From contig JBAZZU010000006.1 in the NCBI GenBank assembly GCA_041658605.1, positions 16,530-80,529 on the forward strand: DNA of 64,000 nucleotides, in the 5' to 3' direction. Below are positions 54,017 to 62,351 of the stretch, piece after piece (the first letter of the stretch is position 1; every line of letters begins with the position of its first letter). The notes under the pieces are model-generated. The model saw nothing but the letters and a program-made list of their open reading frames with translations, was not told the origin of the DNA and searched no databases. A program made the translations under genes and the position numbers. The DNA comes from JBAZWE01 sp041658605. Its GTDB lineage: Bacteria > Actinomycetota > Thermoleophilia > BMS3ABIN01.

Positions 54017-54331
54017 TTAGTCTTCTTCTAATAAGGCCTTGGCCCGTTTTTCTACATCCTTGATCCGCTCGTAAAATTCTTTTCTGTTGCCAACCTTTAA
54101 GACCAACACAAGCAATTTTCGAGCTCTTACGGTATAGGCAATCCGATAATTGCCGCTTCTTATCCTGTAAATCTCCGCGCCTATAAGTTTCTTGGAACCT
54201 TGGGCATAAGGATCGTCAGACAAGCTATCGATGCACTGGGCTAACCGTTTTTTGTCACGCTTGCCCAGTTTCGGGCTTAATTTTCTCAGTTCACGTTCGG
54301 CTGCGGGGGAAAATTCGACGCGGTATTTCAA
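54017..54331 (-). CDS. RelE/ParE-family toxin
   Basis: 104 residues. YRVEFSPAAERELRKLSPKLGKRDKKRLAQCIDSLSDDPYAQGSKKLIGAEIYRIRSGNYRIAYTVRARKLLVLVLKVGNRKEFYERI is a complete RelE fold with the basic RNase surface (R-x-R-x-G-x-YR-x-x-Y) and terminal Lys/Arg helix. It follows its antitoxin by 3 bp. Cargo of the first repeat interval. Confidence 0.93.
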   Translation of the reverse strand: MKYRVEFSPAAERELRKLSPKLGKRDKKRLAQCIDSLSDDPYAQGSKKLIGAEIYRIRSGNYRIAYTVRARKLLVLVLKVGNRKEFYERIKDVEKRAKALLEED

Positions 54332-54334
54332 GGG

Positions 54335-54589
54335 CTAGAAGCCGAGCTCTTTCTTAAGTGCGCTCCAGGACTTGCTTCCCATCTTGTCTGCCTCTTTAAG
54401 GGCTTCCAGTGCATCTATCAGGTCCAGTCGATCCTCCAGCTCTTCCAGGAGCCTTACATCTTCCATTGGGACGATTGCCGCTACCTCCTTGCCCTGGCGT
54501 GTTATAACTACCCGTTCCTTCCCGTACTCAGCCAGGCTCAATGTGCCGGATATGTCCTTTTTTGCTGCTGTTGCGGAAATAACGTTCAT
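54335..54589 (-). CDS. Phd/YefM-family antitoxin
   Basis: 84 residues from ATG 54589 (GGAAGG ahead). MNVISATAAKKDISG is the DNA-binding start, then RVVITRQGKEVAAIVPMEDVRLLEELEDRLD, and an acidic C-terminal helix EALKEADKMGSKSWSALKKELGF that neutralises the toxin. Autorepression of the pair is expected. Confidence 0.92.
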   Translation of the reverse strand: MNVISATAAKKDISGTLSLAEYGKERVVITRQGKEVAAIVPMEDVRLLEELEDRLDLIDALEALKEADKMGSKSWSALKKELGF

Positions 54590-54718
54590 GTCGATCCTTC
54601 CAACTATGGTCAATATGATCTATTTAGCCAAAATATGTCTTATGGCTATTATGTACTATACTAGTCGGCATACCTTTTTACAAGATTGAATTATTACGAA
54701 ACGAATTATTCATGCTTA

Positions 54719-54862
54719 AAGTTCGAATCCCCTATTGTGTCACCGATATATGAACAAAAAAATGGCTTAGGTAAGCCATTTGTGAGGGGTCAAAAAGTGG
54801 TGGACCTAATGGGATGCTATTCGAACTTTGCTGTTTTAGATGAGCTGGCGCCCGCGCTTGAG
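54719..54862 (+). repeat. Cassette-delimiting repeat, copy 2
   Basis: GTTCGAAT at 54721-54728 and ATTCGAAC at 54819-54826 are outer inverted repeats spanning 106 bp. The inner hairpin AATGGCTTA / TAAGCCATT is perfect. GTGGACCTAATGGGATGC precedes the right end. The tail is altered by about 12 bp of inserted GC-rich sequence after GATGAGCT. Confidence 0.9.
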
Positions 54863-54874
54863 GCTAACTATTAT

Positions 54875-55165
54875 CTATGCATTTAACGCCTTATCTACGG
54901 CTTCAGGATTCTCTGCAGCTATCTTCAATAAAGCACGCGCCGGACCTTCTGGTTGCCTCCGTCCCTGCTCCCAGTTCTGTAGAGTTGAGACGCTCACACC
55001 GATCATCATGGCGAATTCAGATTGAGATTTCGCCAGGTTGTGTCTGATTTTCTTGATATCAGCAGGATCGAATTCGAATACACGTCCTGGCTTCAGTTTG
55101 CCTCGACGTATTTTACCCGCCTGGCTGACGCTCTTCTTTAGTTTTTCAAAGTCTTTATCATTCAT
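54875..55165 (-). CDS. Xre-type helix-turn-helix antitoxin (HigA/NadS-like)
   Basis: 96 residues. A linker KIRRGKLKPGRVFEF is followed by an HTH (IRHNLAKSQSEFAMMIGVSVSTLQNWEQGRRQPEGPARALLKI). The order toxin-antitoxin with a 4-bp overlap, and this protein type, are those of the HigBA-2/NadS group. Ends 13 bp from the tail of repeat copy 2. Confidence 0.88.
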   Translation of the reverse strand: MNDKDFEKLKKSVSQAGKIRRGKLKPGRVFEFDPADIKKIRHNLAKSQSEFAMMIGVSVSTLQNWEQGRRQPEGPARALLKIAAENPEAVDKALNA

Positions 55166-55479
55166 TTGAATTCCTCTTTTACCAACCTGCTTAGGATCTT
55201 TAACTGCTGTGATGACAGATCAGCCTGAGCACTTTTTTCATAAGGAAACAGCATATAAATTATCTCTTGTGGCTTATCCAGATAATAGATTATCCGGCAT
55301 CCGCCTCTCTTTCCCTTACCCTTGGCTCCCCATCTTATCTTTCTGAGCCCACCGGAACCTTTGATAACCGCACCTTGCTCAGGCCTAAACAAAAGAGCCA
55401 ATTGAAGTGCCCTATACTCTTCTTCCTCGAGAAGATTTTGCACTTCCTCAGTAAATATCGACGTCTCCACAAAGCGCAT
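55162..55479 (-). CDS. RelE/HigB-like toxin
   Basis: 105 residues. RFVETSIFTEEVQNLLEEEEYRALQLALLFRPEQGAVIKGSGGLRKIRWGAKGKGKRGGCRIIYYLDKPQEIIYMLFPYEKSAQADLS matches the HigB-2/RelE-like group with its G-x-x-K-x-RW, GKRGG-x-R-x-IYY and Y-x-K motifs. Cleaves translated mRNA in relatives. Partner antitoxin immediately downstream. Confidence 0.88.
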   Translation of the reverse strand: MRFVETSIFTEEVQNLLEEEEYRALQLALLFRPEQGAVIKGSGGLRKIRWGAKGKGKRGGCRIIYYLDKPQEIIYMLFPYEKSAQADLSSQQLKILSRLVKEEFK

Positions 55480-55520
55480 GGTTCACTATACGCCAGTGAC
55501 GCATAGAATACAAGGAAGCG

Positions 55521-56030
55521 CTATATATCTTTTTTGTGCAAAACTTGCGTACTGAACTCTTCTGAAAATTTAAGCGCAAAGTCTACTCTAGCTACGCATT
55601 CTGAAGTGCTACCAATCGTAATAGCAACTCCAGCACGGCATTCATCAAAATATCGGTCGTCCGGAAAGGCGCTATTTAGAAAGAACCAAAGCGCGTCGTC
55701 GAGAGACTCGTCCTCGTGCCATGAGGTCATAATGACAGATTCATTTTCTTGGCCTTGTTCATAACTTGCTAGATCGATAATATCGTGGACCCGTGAACAA
55801 CCTTTTCCCCATACACAAAAATAGACTCCGCCAGATATAAGTAGGATTCCAGCAAAATCGGAGATAGCATCTCTCGTGTCATTGGTAGAGTCATCCCAAC
55901 AAAGAAAGCAAACAAAATATCTAGAAGTTAAATCGAGCTTTTCATCAAGTTCACCGGCATTTTTAAGATGAACAGCGAAAAGCTCACGATTAGTGGCTTT
56001 GTTCATTCCCAAGTTATTAATCTTTATCAT
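55521..56030 (-). CDS. Uncharacterised accessory protein
   Basis: 169 residues with no signal or membrane helix. Contains RYFVCFLCWDDSTNDTRDAISDF, GVYFCVWGKGCSRVHDIID, and SLDDALWFFLNSAFPDDRYFDECRAGVAITIGS. This resembles small uncharacterised proteins common in mobile cassettes (possibly DUF7684-like); I cannot assign a function. AT-rich coding unlike the core genes. Shares its repeat interval with the HigBA-like pair. Confidence 0.7.
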   Translation of the reverse strand: MIKINNLGMNKATNRELFAVHLKNAGELDEKLDLTSRYFVCFLCWDDSTNDTRDAISDFAGILLISGGVYFCVWGKGCSRVHDIIDLASYEQGQENESVIMTSWHEDESLDDALWFFLNSAFPDDRYFDECRAGVAITIGSTSECVARVDFALKFSEEFSTQVLHKKDI

Positions 56031-56099
56031 TTTGCAACCTTTTCAAAAAACACGTTTCAATATTGATTCGCAGCTCAATTATTCATAATTCGAGCTGAA

Positions 56100-56242
56100 A
56101 AGTTCGAATCCCCTGTGGTGTCATCGATATTTCAACAAAGAAATGGCTTAACCAAGCCATTTGTGAGGGTCAGAATTTGGTGGACCTTACAGGATGCTAT
56201 TCGAACTTTTCTATTCTAAATCAGCTTGAAAAAGCGGTAAAG
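56100..56242 (+). repeat. Cassette-delimiting repeat, copy 3
   Basis: GTTCGAAT at 56102-56109 and ATTCGAAC at 56199-56206 span 105 bp. Inner hairpin AAATGGCTT / AAGCCATTT is perfect. In this copy the plus-strand frame from GTT is open through the tail to a TGA at about 56258 but has a stop just before GTT and no start codon. Confidence 0.92.
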
Positions 56243-56766
56243 AGTTTTATTGCCTGATTATTGAGGTAGTAGCGCAAATACTCACATTCCTCGAGACTAC
56301 CTGCTCCGCTATTCCAGCACGGTCAAAGACAATATATTCCTTTTAAATATCCTTAAAGGGCACCTAAAGAAGATCTTCGCCTAACCCTCATAACCGTCTT
56401 ATCCCGCCCAGGTTAGTCATCATTCATTTTCTCACAGTACTCAGGAGTTACCCCGCTCCGTTGACACTTTAGCTTTACCCAACGGCATATGCCGCTGATT
56501 CCTCCAGCATTCTTTCTTCCTCCGCACTGCTATCAACTCCGCCTGCCGGAGACGCGAAGACCAGTGCCACGATGGCGATCACGGTTGCAGGAAATTTTTG
56601 ACGGGTACCAACGCAGGTTTGACATCACATGAAAGTTAGACTAGTCTTATAAACATTGTTTTACTAATATTCATAATTCATCCTTAAGAGTCTAACTTGT
56701 GGAGAGGGTTAACCCTTTTATTTAAGTAAGGAAAAACCGCAACTGATTTCGAGGAGGCGTATAAGA
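56243..56766. other. Leader region of the feo genes
   Basis: 524 bp without a convincing gene. Contains a possible promoter TTGACA at 56619-56624 and a palindromic site at 56636-56649 (see the operator entry), plus AGTCTAAC at 56689-56696, an inverted half-site. From 56260 to 56600 nothing specific is seen. Confidence 0.55.
56636..56649. promoter_or_regulatory. Candidate DtxR-family metal-repressor operator upstream of feoA
   Basis: TTAGACTAGTCTTA is a near-perfect palindrome (core AGACTAGTCT). It overlaps the region 17 bp downstream of TTGACA, where a -10 box should be, and an inverted half-site lies about 45 bp further on. Position and symmetry suit an iron- or manganese-dependent DtxR/MntR-type repressor of ferrous iron uptake. 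Inference only. Confidence 0.45.
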
Positions 56767-57024
56767 ATGATGCCCATTGGACTACTGACTACCGGTGAGA
56801 AAGGTGAAGTGCTCGACTTTGGCCGAGCAAACCTGAGGTGCTCTAGCGGCAGGGAAAAGGGCATGGATGACGCCTGCGCCAAGCTTGAGGATATGGGACT
56901 GCGCGTGGGGCAAACAGTTGAAATGCTAAATAACAATGGCAAAGGACCCATCCTTTTGAAAGTGGACAATTCAAGAATCGCCATAGACCGCGACATGGCG
57001 ATGAAAATTCTAGTGTCAATATAG
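56767..57024 (+). CDS. feoA: Ferrous iron transport protein FeoA (first copy)
   Basis: 85 residues, SH3-like domain, with GAGGAGG upstream. PIGLLTTGEKGEVLDF, EDMGLRVGQTVEMLNNNGKGPILLKVDNSRIAIDRDMAMKILV is standard FeoA. The insert RCSSGREKGMDDACAK carries two cysteines not usual in FeoA. Binds or regulates FeoB. Confidence 0.92.
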   Translation: MMPIGLLTTGEKGEVLDFGRANLRCSSGREKGMDDACAKLEDMGLRVGQTVEMLNNNGKGPILLKVDNSRIAIDRDMAMKILVSI

Positions 57025-57032
57025 GAGGAGAA

Positions 57033-57263
57033 ATGAATCTGGCAATCCTTAGACCGGGCGAAAAGGGAAAGATCACAAAAATTGATGTATCCGGGCCGCT
57101 GAAGAGAAGGCTCATGGATATGGGAGTGCTGGTCGGAGAGGAAGTAAAGGTGGAAAAGGTCGCGCCTCTCGGTGATCCCATCGAGGTAACGGTAAAAAGC
57201 TACAAGCTCTCACTTAGAAAAAAGGAAGCAAAAAACATACTGGTCGAGGTATCAGATGAGTAG
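57033..57263 (+). CDS. feoA: Ferrous iron transport protein FeoA (second copy)
   Basis: 76 residues, preceded by AGGAGGAG. LAILRPGEKGKITKIDVSGPLKRRLMDMGVLVGEEVKVEKVAPLGDPIEVTVKSYKLSLRKKEAKNILVE is a canonical FeoA domain. Overlaps feoB by 8 bp. Tandem feoA genes before feoB are frequent in anaerobes. Confidence 0.94.
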   Translation: MNLAILRPGEKGKITKIDVSGPLKRRLMDMGVLVGEEVKVEKVAPLGDPIEVTVKSYKLSLRKKEAKNILVEVSDE

Positions 57264-59481
57264 CCAGGCGCAGGCCGGAATCTACCCGGATCCAGGCATA
57301 CAAGCAGCAGCTGGCAAGACGGTGACAATCGCTGTCGCCGGCAATCCCAATTCAGGAAAATCAACCCTCATCAATGCCATTGCCGGCACAAAATTACATG
57401 TTGGAAACTGGGCTGGGGTGACGGTCGAGAAGAAGGAGGCGGTTTTTGATTACGAGGGTGGTCGTATCAGGTTGGTCGATCTACCTGGCATATATAGCAT
57501 GAGCCCCTACTCACAGGAAGAGGTTATTGCCCGGAATTACCTTTCGACTGAAATGCCTGACGTTATCGTCGATGTGGTTGATTCCACGAACCTGGAGAGA
57601 AACCTCTACCTTACCGTCCAGCTTCTTGAGCTCGGTCTGCCGGTGGTACTTGCCTTGAACATTTCTGATGAGGCGGACAAGAAGGGTTACAGCATCGACA
57701 GCGCGCTGATCGCAGAGATGATGGGCGTCACGGTCGTCAAAACCTCGGCAACAAAAAAGCGGGGGCTCGATGATCTGCTCAAGGCAGTTGTGAGAGTAGC
57801 GAAAGATTCCTCGAAACATCATCCTAGACAGCTGAATTACGGTGAAGATATCGATACCGCTGTCAAGCACATCGAAGCAAGGTTAAGAAACGATTACCCG
57901 GCGCTGGATGATAGCCACTCTCTCAGGTGGATTGCCATAAAACTGATGGAAGGCGATGGCGATGTCCAGCGAAGGTTCAACATCTCCAGCAGCGACCCCC
58001 TGACAGATAGGGCGTTCGCGCACCTCAAGAAGGGGCAGGGGGAAGATATCGAATCCATGCTGGCCGACGCCCGCTACGCTCAGGCTGCCGGCGTGACCCG
58101 GGAGGTTCTACACAAACCTGAGACCGACAAGGTCGAGCTTACCGAGAAAATAGACAGGGTGGTTCTAAGCAGGTTGTTTGGCATACCCATTTTTCTGCTC
58201 GCCATGTGGTTATTGTTCAAGCTCACCTTTGATATATCAACTCCGTTTGTCGACTGGGTGGACGCCGTGATAACAGGTCCACTCACGCGATGGACCGAGG
58301 CAATCCTGGCATTTGTCGGCGCCTCTGACTGGATGGTTTCACTTGCTGTTGACGGTGTTATCGGAGGCGTGGGCTCCGTCCTCGTTTTCGTGCCAGTCAT
58401 CTTCGCCATGATGTTCTTTATAACTTTCCTTGAAGGAAGCGGGTACATGGCAAGGGCTGCGTTCGTCATGGACAGGGCGATGCACAAGATTGGCCTGCAT
58501 GGTAAATCCTTTATCCCCATGATCCTTGGCTTTGGCTGCAACGTGCCGGCAATTTATGCGACCAGGACGCTCGAAAATCGCAAGGATAAGGTATTAACCG
58601 CGCTTATCATCCCCCTCATGTCGTGTGGAGCGAGGCTACCGGTTTATGTGCTGTTTACGGCCGCCTTTTTTTCTGCATACAAAAGCACCGTGCTCTGGTC
58701 CTTGTATGTATTGGGAATAGCCATGGCCATTCTGATGGGCCTCATATTCAAAAAAACCATCTTTAAAGGAGAGGCGCCAACGTTTGTCATGGAGCTTCCA
58801 CCTTACAGGATGCCGTCTTTCAGGAGCCTAATGATACATACCTGGGAGAAGGGCAAGCACTTTCTCATAAAAGCAGGTACGTACATATTCGCGGTATCGA
58901 TCCTGGTCTGGTTTCTCATCAACCTGCCGTGGGGTGTGGAGGATCAAAAAGACTCGTATCTCGGACAGGCCGGCCAGGTTGCCGCTCCAGTACTGCAACC
59001 ACTTGGATTTGGTAACTGGCAGGCGGCATCCTCCCTATTCTCCGGATTGATTGCCAAAGAGATCGTCGTTGGCACCATGGGTCAGATATATGCGCCTGAG
59101 GATGAAACCGAAGTTGAGGAAGAAACGCCAACATTTCTGGAGGATACAGAGGAAATCGGGACATCCTTCGCCGTCGCTGTCAAGGATTCCACGCTGAGTG
59201 TGGTCTCCAGCTTTGGCATCACGAGCATTACCGCGGAAGACGATCCGGAACAGGCAGGCCTTACCGGTGAGGTCGCGGGGGCTTTCACACCCCTGAGCGC
59301 CTTCGCATTTATGGCGTTTGTTCTGCTTTACATGCCCTGCGTGATCCTGCTCATCGCCAGCCGACAGGAGTTTGGAACCTGGAAGTGGGCAGGCGTCGCC
59401 TTCGGTTATCAGATGGTTTTGGCCTGGGTAGTCGCGGCTGCGATCTACCAGGGCGGCAAGCTACTGGGATTTGGAGCTTAA
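57256..59481 (+). CDS. feoB: Ferrous iron transporter FeoB
   Basis: 741 residues. N-terminal G domain: GNPNSGKST (G1), WAGVTVEKK (switch I), DLPGIYSM (G3), NISDEAD in the G4 position (N-x-x-D), SATKKRG (G5). Then GDI helices, and a membrane part with two gate motifs, including GFGCNVPAIYATRTLENRKD and PLMSCGARLPVYVLF. An acidic insert (EDETEVEEETPTFLEDTEE) lies between late membrane helices. Takes up Fe2+; the energy source is GTP-linked. Confidence 0.96.
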   Translation: MSSQAQAGIYPDPGIQAAAGKTVTIAVAGNPNSGKSTLINAIAGTKLHVGNWAGVTVEKKEAVFDYEGGRIRLVDLPGIYSMSPYSQEEVIARNYLSTEMPDVIVDVVDSTNLERNLYLTVQLLELGLPVVLALNISDEADKKGYSIDSALIAEMMGVTVVKTSATKKRGLDDLLKAVVRVAKDSSKHHPRQLNYGEDIDTAVKHIEARLRNDYPALDDSHSLRWIAIKLMEGDGDVQRRFNISSSDPLTDRAFAHLKKGQGEDIESMLADARYAQAAGVTREVLHKPETDKVELTEKIDRVVLSRLFGIPIFLLAMWLLFKLTFDISTPFVDWVDAVITGPLTRWTEAILAFVGASDWMVSLAVDGVIGGVGSVLVFVPVIFAMMFFITFLEGSGYMARAAFVMDRAMHKIGLHGKSFIPMILGFGCNVPAIYATRTLENRKDKVLTALIIPLMSCGARLPVYVLFTAAFFSAYKSTVLWSLYVLGIAMAILMGLIFKKTIFKGEAPTFVMELPPYRMPSFRSLMIHTWEKGKHFLIKAGTYIFAVSILVWFLINLPWGVEDQKDSYLGQAGQVAAPVLQPLGFGNWQAASSLFSGLIAKEIVVGTMGQIYAPEDETEVEEETPTFLEDTEEIGTSFAVAVKDSTLSVVSSFGITSITAEDDPEQAGLTGEVAGAFTPLSAFAFMAFVLLYMPCVILLIASRQEFGTWKWAGVAFGYQMVLAWVVAAAIYQGGKLLGFGA

Positions 59482-59482
59482 A

Positions 59483-59671
59483 ATGGGCGTAATAGATTAC
59501 CTGCTGATGGCATTAATCGCCTTCGGGGCGATATACCTTCTATACCACTCTGTCTGGAAGAAGAAAGGTCAATGCATCGGATCGGGATGCGGTTCCGGAT
59601 CCTGCCATTCCGGTAATTCAAGCGAGTGCGGCAAGGACAAAAGCAGGGATGACACCTGCTCCAAGCCGTGA
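59483..59671 (+). CDS. FeoB-associated Cys-rich membrane protein
   Basis: 62 residues from ATG 59483, one base after the feoB stop. One membrane helix (YLLMALIAFGAIYLLYHSVW), then a Cys/Gly/Ser tail with CIGSGCGSGSCHSG and two more cysteines. This small protein type follows feoB in many anaerobes and may bind iron or protect it. Confidence 0.85.
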   Translation: MGVIDYLLMALIAFGAIYLLYHSVWKKKGQCIGSGCGSGSCHSGNSSECGKDKSRDDTCSKP

Positions 59672-59803
59672 TACCCAATGTTTTCAGGTTAATAAAACGC
59701 CTTTAACCAGGCATTCCGGAAGGCAATTGGGGGTCCTGTGCGTTTGCGAGGGCGCCAAAAAAAACAAGGCCGGCGGGAACTCATTCCTGCGCTGTTCCCT
59801 TAT

Positions 59804-59943
59804 AGTTCGAATCCCCTATGGTGTTTACGATATTGAAAAGAAAAAATGGCTTACCTTAGCCATAAATGGAGGGAAAAAAGTTGGTGGACCTACTGGGATG
59901 CTATTCGAACTTATCAATCTTGAATGAACTTGAGAAAGCTATC
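59804..59943 (+). repeat. Cassette-delimiting repeat, copy 4
   Basis: GTTCGAAT at 59805-59812 and ATTCGAAC at 59903-59910 span 106 bp. The inner stem is shortened (ATGGCT / AGCCAT). It has a one-base insertion against copy 3, so the frame through the element is shifted. Tail AATGAACTTGAGAAAGCT is diverged but aligned. Confidence 0.88.
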
Positions 59944-60024
59944 AATGAAATCTCTGCATAATACAAAGATCTACAGCAAGGATCTTATCTGTGCCTCAAG
60001 CAAAATTGCGCAAAAAGTATTTTT

Positions 60025-60678
60025 TTAATAATTCGCTTGAATTTCGCTGTCGACTAATCCTTTTAATTGCTTGTAGCCAAAGCTCGGTAGCGGCTTCCCG
60101 TTCACAAAAAATTCAGGGGTTTTTGTAACATTGAGGACCTTCGCATCCGCAAGATCCTGCTGAATGAGTTTTGTTATTTCCGGATCATTCATGTCCTTTT
60201 TTAGTTGTTCCATATTTAATCCAACGCCGGAAAGAAATTGCCATACCAAGTCAGGCTGTGGATTGTTATGGCTTGCCCACGTGGATTGACCATAATACAT
60301 AGCCTCCAGGGTTTCCCAATACTTTCCCTGTTTCCTCGCAGCCTCCAGTATCTTTACATTGTAATCCGCACCTTCATGAAAAGGAGCATATCTCATGACA
60401 AGCTTTATCTTGCCTGGATTAGCTTCCATCATGTCTTTGACGTAAGTATAAAAGTCTTTACAGGTTTCGCAGGCAGGATCAAAGAATTCCACTATTTGAA
60501 CTTTTGCCTCATCGCTGCCCAGCGTTTGCGAATAGTCTCTTACTAATACTTCAGAGTTGTCTTTTGCTATTTGACCTTGTTTTTCTGACTGTTGGCTTTC
60601 ATAGAAAACCATGCCAGATACAAACACCGTTATCAGAAAAACCGCTGAAATAATGACTATATAGTAATTTTTTTTCAC
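60025..60678 (-). CDS. DsbA-family thiol oxidoreductase (membrane-anchored)
   Basis: 217 residues. N-terminal membrane anchor (YYIVIISAVFLITVFVSGMVF), then a thioredoxin fold with the active site FFDPACETCKDFY (C-E-T-C) and the cis-proline loop VTKTPEFFVNG. Introduces disulfides into exported proteins. Its ATG overlaps the stop of the DsbB-like gene, so they form a pair. Lower GC than the core genes. Confidence 0.92.
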   Translation of the reverse strand: MKKNYYIVIISAVFLITVFVSGMVFYESQQSEKQGQIAKDNSEVLVRDYSQTLGSDEAKVQIVEFFDPACETCKDFYTYVKDMMEANPGKIKLVMRYAPFHEGADYNVKILEAARKQGKYWETLEAMYYGQSTWASHNNPQPDLVWQFLSGVGLNMEQLKKDMNDPEITKLIQQDLADAKVLNVTKTPEFFVNGKPLPSFGYKQLKGLVDSEIQANY

Positions 60679-61154
60679 GTTGAAACTCTCCTCATTAAGA
60701 CTATTAGCAATACTCCTACAATTGAAAATGCGATAAGCGATAGCATGGGAATGGAAATGATGCCGAGAATGTTTATGTATTCCTCAGTACACGATACACC
60801 CTGGCTACAGGGTTTTATGCTTTCGGGAATAATCCCGTAATAAAGAAGATTCTGATAGAGGGCAATACTCCATCCCACAAAAACTAATGGAAGGCTGTAC
60901 TTAATAACTCCTTTATCAAATGGGAAGAGCCCTATGGGAATTATTATCGCTAACGGGTAAATAAATATTCTCTGATACCAGCAAAGATCACATGGGGGAA
61001 AGTTCATTATTTCGCTAAAAAACAGGCTCCCCAGTGTGGCAATGCTGACTATCAACCAACATATAAAAAGAATAGTCCAGTTTAAGTTAGATGCTTGCTG
61101 TAAATGAGGATTATTTTTGTTTTCCATATTTAATGCATCAGAACTTGGCAACAT
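60675..61154 (-). CDS. DsbB/BdbC-type disulfide oxidoreductase
   Basis: 159 residues (or 150 if MENKNN at 61127 is the start). Four membrane helices. Loop cysteine pair CDLCWYQR and the second pair CSQGVSC match BdbC. It reoxidises the DsbA-like partner and passes electrons to quinone. Confidence 0.92.
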   Translation of the reverse strand: MLPSSDALNMENKNNPHLQQASNLNWTILFICWLIVSIATLGSLFFSEIMNFPPCDLCWYQRIFIYPLAIIIPIGLFPFDKGVIKYSLPLVFVGWSIALYQNLLYYGIIPESIKPCSQGVSCTEEYINILGIISIPMLSLIAFSIVGVLLIVLMRRVST

Positions 61155-61345
61155 AATAGCGCCGCTTTTGTCAGATCACAGTGTCAAGCGAAAGTGAATG
61201 TTAATTTGTAAGTATAGAGTTTCATGACGCCCAAGCTTAAAGCCGTGTACGGTTCTCAGCGGCCGCCATTCCGGCCGTTCGCCATATCAGGCTGGCGAGA
61301 ATCTACAGACTTTCCTTCATACTGATTTTCCATTATAAGGCAAAA

Positions 61346-61490
61346 AGTTCGAATCCCCTATGGTGTCATCGATATGAGAACAAAAATATGGCTTAACCAT
61401 GCCATTTCTGAGAATCAAAATTTGGTGGAGGTTATGGGATGCTATTCGAACTTTTCTCTCCTGGATGAGCTTGAAAAAGCTGTCATGTAG
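61346..61490 (+). repeat. Cassette-delimiting repeat, copy 5
   Basis: GTTCGAAT at 61347-61354 and ATTCGAAC at 61444-61451 span 105 bp. Contains GGTGGAGGTTATGGGATGC. The frame from GTT is open through the tail to TAG at 61490, as in copy 3, again with no start codon upstream. The inner hairpin is partly broken (ATGGC / GCCAT). Confidence 0.92.
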
Positions 61491-61579
61491 TCCTTTAGTT
61501 TGACCCGATGATACAATCGCGCCAGTGAAATGATAAATGAATGCCATATCCTGAGGATAATCCAAAAATTGGCTACTAA

Positions 61580-62332
61580 ATGAATTCGTTTCTTGACAGC
61601 ATTCCAAAAAACTTAGCCGATCAGGCATATATCTATGAGAGTGAAGCTGCTTGGCCTAAAGATGACGCGCTGAGTGTTATTGCATTCTTATCTCAATTGG
61701 GTATTGCTATCTATGGCGGAGAAGTATGGCTTGCAACGCAGCCGGGCCCAACTATTCCAACGCCTTACATATACGTTTGGGACATCGGCTCAAGAAATGA
61801 AGGTGAATCTTGGGACGTCTTCGTAATCAGAGCCAATCAGGCGGCAAGGGAATATATTTCTTCTTTTGAATGGGACGAAAAGGATGCAGAGCACTCAAAT
61901 CTAGTTCCGTACTTTAATTTCACTGTTTCTGAACAACAGCCAAGGCAAATGAATGATCTTGAGAAACAGCTCCTCGACAAGCTTCTTGATGGCGATGAAC
62001 CATTCCTTGTGTCTCTTCGCAAACAAATTGAACTTTCGGTCATCGAAAGCAGGGTACTCACAGGATCAGGATTCTTTGTCTATTTCTCTGTACCTGATTC
62101 TGTTCCAAGGATTGGAACAGGAAGAATCTTGGTAGATGATGTCCAATTTGATTTAGAAGGTCTTAAACATGGAGGTGAAATCATACTCTTCGTTGATGAC
62201 GGTCATATTTCAATTTTCGAGGGATATCTTCATGCTGAAGATTGGCCTGAAGAAGCTGGTTTAACCAACGTTCGATACGACACTAATCCAAGAGATTTCG
62301 AATTACTACGAAAAGCATGGCACCAGGAGTAA
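61580..62332 (+). CDS. Unknown accessory protein with Imm40-like N-terminal part
   Basis: 250 residues, no signal or membrane helix. The first half (AWPKDDALSVIAFLSQLGIAIYGGEVWL ... PTPYIYVWDI) resembles the Imm40 family of polymorphic-toxin immunity proteins. The second half (GGEIILFVDDGHISIFEGYLHAEDWPEE) recalls other small immunity-like domains. No cognate toxin lies beside it. The stop is 20 bp from repeat copy 6. AT-rich. Function unproven. Confidence 0.7.
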   Translation: MNSFLDSIPKNLADQAYIYESEAAWPKDDALSVIAFLSQLGIAIYGGEVWLATQPGPTIPTPYIYVWDIGSRNEGESWDVFVIRANQAAREYISSFEWDEKDAEHSNLVPYFNFTVSEQQPRQMNDLEKQLLDKLLDGDEPFLVSLRKQIELSVIESRVLTGSGFFVYFSVPDSVPRIGTGRILVDDVQFDLEGLKHGGEIILFVDDGHISIFEGYLHAEDWPEEAGLTNVRYDTNPRDFELLRKAWHQE

Positions 62333-62351
62333 GTCCAACCAATTTAGCAGA

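Noticed and set aside
61225..61270. Possible group II intron domain V remnant (AGCCGTGTACGGTTCT)
   Set aside because: Only about 16 bases fit; the catalytic triad region and any reverse transcriptase are missing.
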